From SYFT01 sp964471115 (GTDB lineage: Bacteria > Acidobacteriota > Vicinamibacteria > Vicinamibacterales > SCN-69-37): a stretch of DNA of 64,000 nucleotides. The stretch lies in the NCBI GenBank assembly GCA_964471115.1, contig CAYYFE010000004.1, forward strand, positions 1 to 64,000, given 5' to 3'. A program made the translations under genes and the position numbers. Below are positions 61,302-64,000 of the stretch, one piece after another. The notes beneath the pieces are model-generated. The model made no database searches, had not been told where the DNA came from, and saw only the letters and a program-made list of their open reading frames with translations. The first letter of the stretch is position 1; every line of letters begins with the position of its first letter.

Positions 61302-62630
61302 TCACCTCTCCGCGATGCAGTAGAGGTAGCGGTACCCGCGCAGGAAGATCTCGCCATCCACCAGCGCCGCCGATGCATCGAAGCCATCGTCGAGGACGTT
61401 GGTGGCCAGGATGTCGTATTTGCCGCCGTGCCGCAGCACGACCGTCGTGCCTTCACGGCCGGTGATGTACACGCGGCCGGCGGCGCCAACCGGAGACGCA
61501 AAGACGTTGGGCGTGGCGTCAATGCGCTGCAGCGCGTAGTGCGGCGCGCCGGTCTTGGCGTCCAGCACGGTGAGAATGCCGTTGTTCGACTTGAGCATGT
61601 AGACCATGCCGTCGTACAGCAGCGGGGAAGGGACGTACGGGGTGTCGCGATCGTAGGACCAGAGCAGCGCGGGCGTGCCGGTGATGTCGCCCTTGGCGTC
61701 GGCCAGCCGGACGCCGCGCGCCATGTTGCCGCGGAACCCGCTCATGAGCACCGCGATCCCGTCCTCGACCATCGGCGACGGAATCGGATTCATCGTCAGG
61801 CCCGGACCCGTCCACACGACGGCGCCGGTCTCGAGATCGTAGGCGTGCATCTGGTTCATCGCGCCGGTGACGACCTGCGCCTTGCCGTTGACCGTGGTGA
61901 TGAGCGGCGTGGCCCACGTGTCGATTTCCTTGCGCGGCTGGCGCCACAGTTCGTCGCCCGTGTTCTTGTCGAGCGCGACGATGAATGATTCGCCCTGGTG
62001 ATCCCACACATGCACCAGGAATCGGCCGTGCAGCGCGGGCGTGGAGCCCTCGCCGAACTGGCTGCGCATGCGTTTGTCGCCGAGGTCTTTCTCCCACAGC
62101 TTCTTGCCGTTGAGATCGAACGCGTAAATCCCGCGCGACTCGAACGACGCAATCACGACCTGGCCATCGGTCACGGCCGACGTCGACGCCCACGTGCCGT
62201 TTTCCTGGTGGCGTTCGTGCGGCGTCTCTTCACGCACGACCTGCTCCCACAACGTCTTGCCGGTCTTTCGATCGATGGCGAGCACGACGAACTTATGCGG
62301 CGCCTGCGGCGGTACCGAGCCGCGCGGCGGCAGACCGGCGACCGTGGCGGGATCGACCGGGACCGCGGTCAGCAGGAAGATGCGGTCGTTCCACACGATG
62401 GGCGACGAAGAGCTGCGGCCGGGAATCGGCACCTTCCAGCGGACGTTCTTCGTTTCGCTCCATTCGGTGGGGGGCGTAGCGGTTTTCGACACGCCGGTCG
62501 CCAGCGGGCCGCGCCACTGCGCCCAATAACGGTCATGGGTGGGCTGTGCGTCTACGACTGGCGATAGCAGCGCGAGCGCTCCAAGAGCCGTGGCGGTACA
62601 GAGCGAGAGCCGGAACTTCGTGGTGTTCAT
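61302..62630 (-). CDS. PQQ-like beta-propeller protein, exported
   Basis: A 442-residue secreted propeller with a signal peptide (ends near 'VVDAQ'). Eight-bladed PQQ-type repeats: 'YWAQWRGPLATGVSKTATPP', 'VVLAIDRKTGKTLWEQVVRE', 'FIVALDKNTGDELWRQPRKE', 'HAYDLETGAVVWTGPG' and 'LTVLDAKTGAPHYALQRIDA'. The 'W-R-G-P' start is typical of the outer-membrane/periplasmic PQQ-like family. No catalytic residues of PQQ dehydrogenases are obvious, so it may be structural or ligand-binding. Confidence 0.87.
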   Translation of the reverse strand: MNTTKFRLSLCTATALGALALLSPVVDAQPTHDRYWAQWRGPLATGVSKTATPPTEWSETKNVRWKVPIPGRSSSSPIVWNDRIFLLTAVPVDPATVAGLPPRGSVPPQAPHKFVVLAIDRKTGKTLWEQVVREETPHERHQENGTWASTSAVTDGQVVIASFESRGIYAFDLNGKKLWEKDLGDKRMRSQFGEGSTPALHGRFLVHVWDHQGESFIVALDKNTGDELWRQPRKEIDTWATPLITTVNGKAQVVTGAMNQMHAYDLETGAVVWTGPGLTMNPIPSPMVEDGIAVLMSGFRGNMARGVRLADAKGDITGTPALLWSYDRDTPYVPSPLLYDGMVYMLKSNNGILTVLDAKTGAPHYALQRIDATPNVFASPVGAAGRVYITGREGTTVVLRHGGKYDILATNVLDDGFDASAALVDGEIFLRGYRYLYCIAER

Positions 62631-62650
62631 GATTCGGATACCATCCCGAC

Positions 62651-63280
62651 GTGACTACGCCGGGTGCGCTCGAAGCGTTGCGGACGTGCCGGGTGGCGGC
62701 GATCGTGACGGCCGCGGGCCGGGGCGCCCGGTTCGCCGCGGCGGCGCCGGGCGCGCCGCCAAAGCTGCTGGCGCCGCTGGGCGAACTGACCCTGCTGGCC
62801 ACGACGATGCGCGCGCTCGCAGCCGGCGGCGTCGACGGCCTCGTCACGGTGCTGGCGCCCGACGCCGACGCGCGGCTTCGTGACGAAGCGGCGCGGCTGA
62901 GCCGGCTGGTGATCGTCAATCCCGACCCGGCGCAGGGCATGCTCTCGTCCGTGCAGGCGGGCCTTCGCGTGCTGCCCGCGGCCCCGGCCGTCTGCCTGCT
63001 GCACCCGGGCGACATGCCGTTCGTTCGTCCCGCCACGGTCAGCGCCATCATCGCGGCGGCGCGCAGCGGCCGCTCGGTGTCGCCCCGGCTGGGTGACCGC
63101 GGCGGACATCCGGTGGCGCTGTCGCCGCGCCTGCGCGACCAGATCCTGCGCGCCGGCCCCGACGTCACGCTTCGTTCGTTGCTCTACGACGACGACCCGG
63201 TATTCCTGACGGTGGATGATGCCGGAATCATCCGGGATGTCGACCTCCCCGCGGACCTTGCGGACCCTAGAATTGCTTGA
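62651..63280 (+). CDS. MocA-like nucleotidyltransferase
   Basis: A 209-residue nucleotidyltransferase: 'VAAIVTAAGRGARFAAAAPG' followed by 'APPKLLAPLGELTLLATTMR' (the G-x-G-x-R nucleotide loop and Lys), 'IVNPDPAQGMLSSVQAGL' and 'CLLHPGDMPFVRPATVSAII' (metal-binding Asp). This matches MocA/MobA-type CTP:molybdopterin cytidylyltransferases. The following gene is xdhC-like, which supports a role in loading molybdenum cofactor into xanthine-dehydrogenase-type hydroxylases. GTG start. It is coupled to xdhC by the sequence TGATG. Confidence 0.85.
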   Translation: MTTPGALEALRTCRVAAIVTAAGRGARFAAAAPGAPPKLLAPLGELTLLATTMRALAAGGVDGLVTVLAPDADARLRDEAARLSRLVIVNPDPAQGMLSSVQAGLRVLPAAPAVCLLHPGDMPFVRPATVSAIIAAARSGRSVSPRLGDRGGHPVALSPRLRDQILRAGPDVTLRSLLYDDDPVFLTVDDAGIIRDVDLPADLADPRIA

Positions 63281-64000
63281 TGCGTCCCACCGTCTATCAC
63301 CGCATGGCTGCGTTGCGCGCGGCGGGCCAGCGCTTCGCCGTCGCCACCGTCGTCCGGACGCAGGGCAGCACTCCGCAGGTGGTCGGCGCGACGCTCGTGC
63401 TGGGTGAACACGAAGAGATTCGGCAGGCCGTCGGCACGCTGGGTGGCGGCTGTGTCGAGGCCGACGCGATTGACACCGCGCGCCTGGTCATGACGACCGG
63501 CGAGTCCTCGCTAAGCGCGTACGAGCTGAACGAAGACCTGGCGTGGAACACCGGCCTGGTGTGCGGCGGCACGATGTGGATTCTCGTGCAGCGAGACGAT
63601 GCCGCGCTGGCGTTTGGGGGTGTCGACGTGTTGCCGCACCTGGTCGCGGCGGCCGAGGGGGCGGCGCCCGCCGTGGTGGTGACGCGGCTGCGTCGCGCGC
63701 GCGATCAGTTCGCCTGCGTCGGCCGCATGGCCCTGGTCGGCGATTCGGCTCACGGCACCCTGGGACCGTCCGAGCTCGATCGCGCGGCGGTTGACGCCGC
63801 GATGGCCCAACGGCCCCACGGCACGGCCCGGCTCGTCCGGCAGGACGATGACCACGATCTGCTGCTGGAGGCCGTCGCGTCACGGCCGCGGGTGGTCGTC
63901 GCCGGCGGCGGCCACGTCGCGCTGGCTATTGCCCGTCAGGCCGCGGCGCTCGACTTCGACGTGACGATTCTGGAAGACCGTCCGGAGTTTGCGGCGGCCG
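63280..64000 (+). CDS. xdhC: XdhC-family protein, N-terminal part (runs off the window)
   Basis: The first 240 or so residues of an XdhC/CoxI-type molybdenum-cofactor chaperone. The N-terminal domain holds 'VATVVRTQGSTPQVVGATLV', 'AVGTLGGGCVEADAIDTARL' (the conserved GGC-x-E) and 'LAWNTGLVCGGTMWILVQ' (CGG). The C-terminal Rossmann domain starts at 'RVVVAGGGHVALAIARQAAA'. XdhC binds and delivers sulfurated molybdopterin to xanthine-dehydrogenase-family enzymes. It starts inside the MocA-like stop codon. The end is missing. Confidence 0.92.
   Translation, partial: MRPTVYHRMAALRAAGQRFAVATVVRTQGSTPQVVGATLVLGEHEEIRQAVGTLGGGCVEADAIDTARLVMTTGESSLSAYELNEDLAWNTGLVCGGTMWILVQRDDAALAFGGVDVLPHLVAAAEGAAPAVVVTRLRRARDQFACVGRMALVGDSAHGTLGPSELDRAAVDAAMAQRPHGTARLVRQDDDHDLLLEAVASRPRVVVAGGGHVALAIARQAAALDFDVTILEDRPEFAAA

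Overview
The window is a high-GC, gene-dense bacterial chromosome segment. The best guess is an Acidobacteriota genome, probably near the Vicinamibacteria. This is inference, resting on an ADOP-type MacB/FtsX permease behind a PadR regulator, many secreted beta-propeller, DUF885-like and carboxypeptidase-regulatory proteins, a T. pallidum-like TatT TRAP system, and 7-bp tandem repeats at gene ends. No phylogenetic marker beyond glnS is present.

Layout. 1-3417: end of an S9-type peptidase gene, a D-aminoacylase and two VOC proteins. 3420-9910: a chromosomal integron. It holds a C-terminal integron-integrase remnant, an attI-like region with a good sigma70-like promoter, seven recognisable attC sites, one half attC site and eight cassettes. 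The cassettes carry a PemK/MazF toxin-antitoxin pair, a ParE-type pair, a DUF6883/DUF4926 pair, small membrane proteins and unknown secreted proteins. 9912-13249: a serine hydrolase and small conserved proteins. 13260-20011: cell-wall and translation genes (PBP1, GlnRS, YtxJ, two L,D-transpeptidases). 20021-32865: ACR3 transporter, amidase, a large sensor kinase, beta-propeller proteins, a DUF885-like protein and a metallo-hydrolase. 32944-35207: a sigma factor/NrsF/redoxin operon. The redoxin is interrupted by an in-frame TGA exactly at its active-site cysteine, followed by a SECIS-like hairpin, so it is probably a selenoprotein. 36905-43201: KefF/KefC and a TatT-DctP-DctQM TRAP operon. 43202-50698: ADOP/PadR and a three-gene phosphorelay cluster. 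50711-54202: four minor-pilin genes. 54331-60367: ornithine-cyclodeaminase-like gene, chrA, chrB and a TAXI-type TRAP transporter. 60403-64000: Bcp peroxiredoxin, a PQQ-type propeller, a MocA-like nucleotidyltransferase and the start of xdhC.

The two strongest novelties are the integron and the putative selenoprotein. In the integron, the first bases of each of the seven complete cassettes match that cassette's own attC R'' box in a one-to-one pattern that chance cannot explain. The putative selenoprotein fuses a U-P-Y-C redoxin to a DsbD-alpha-like domain and sits in an operon with an anti-sigma factor that carries two candidate redox cysteines.
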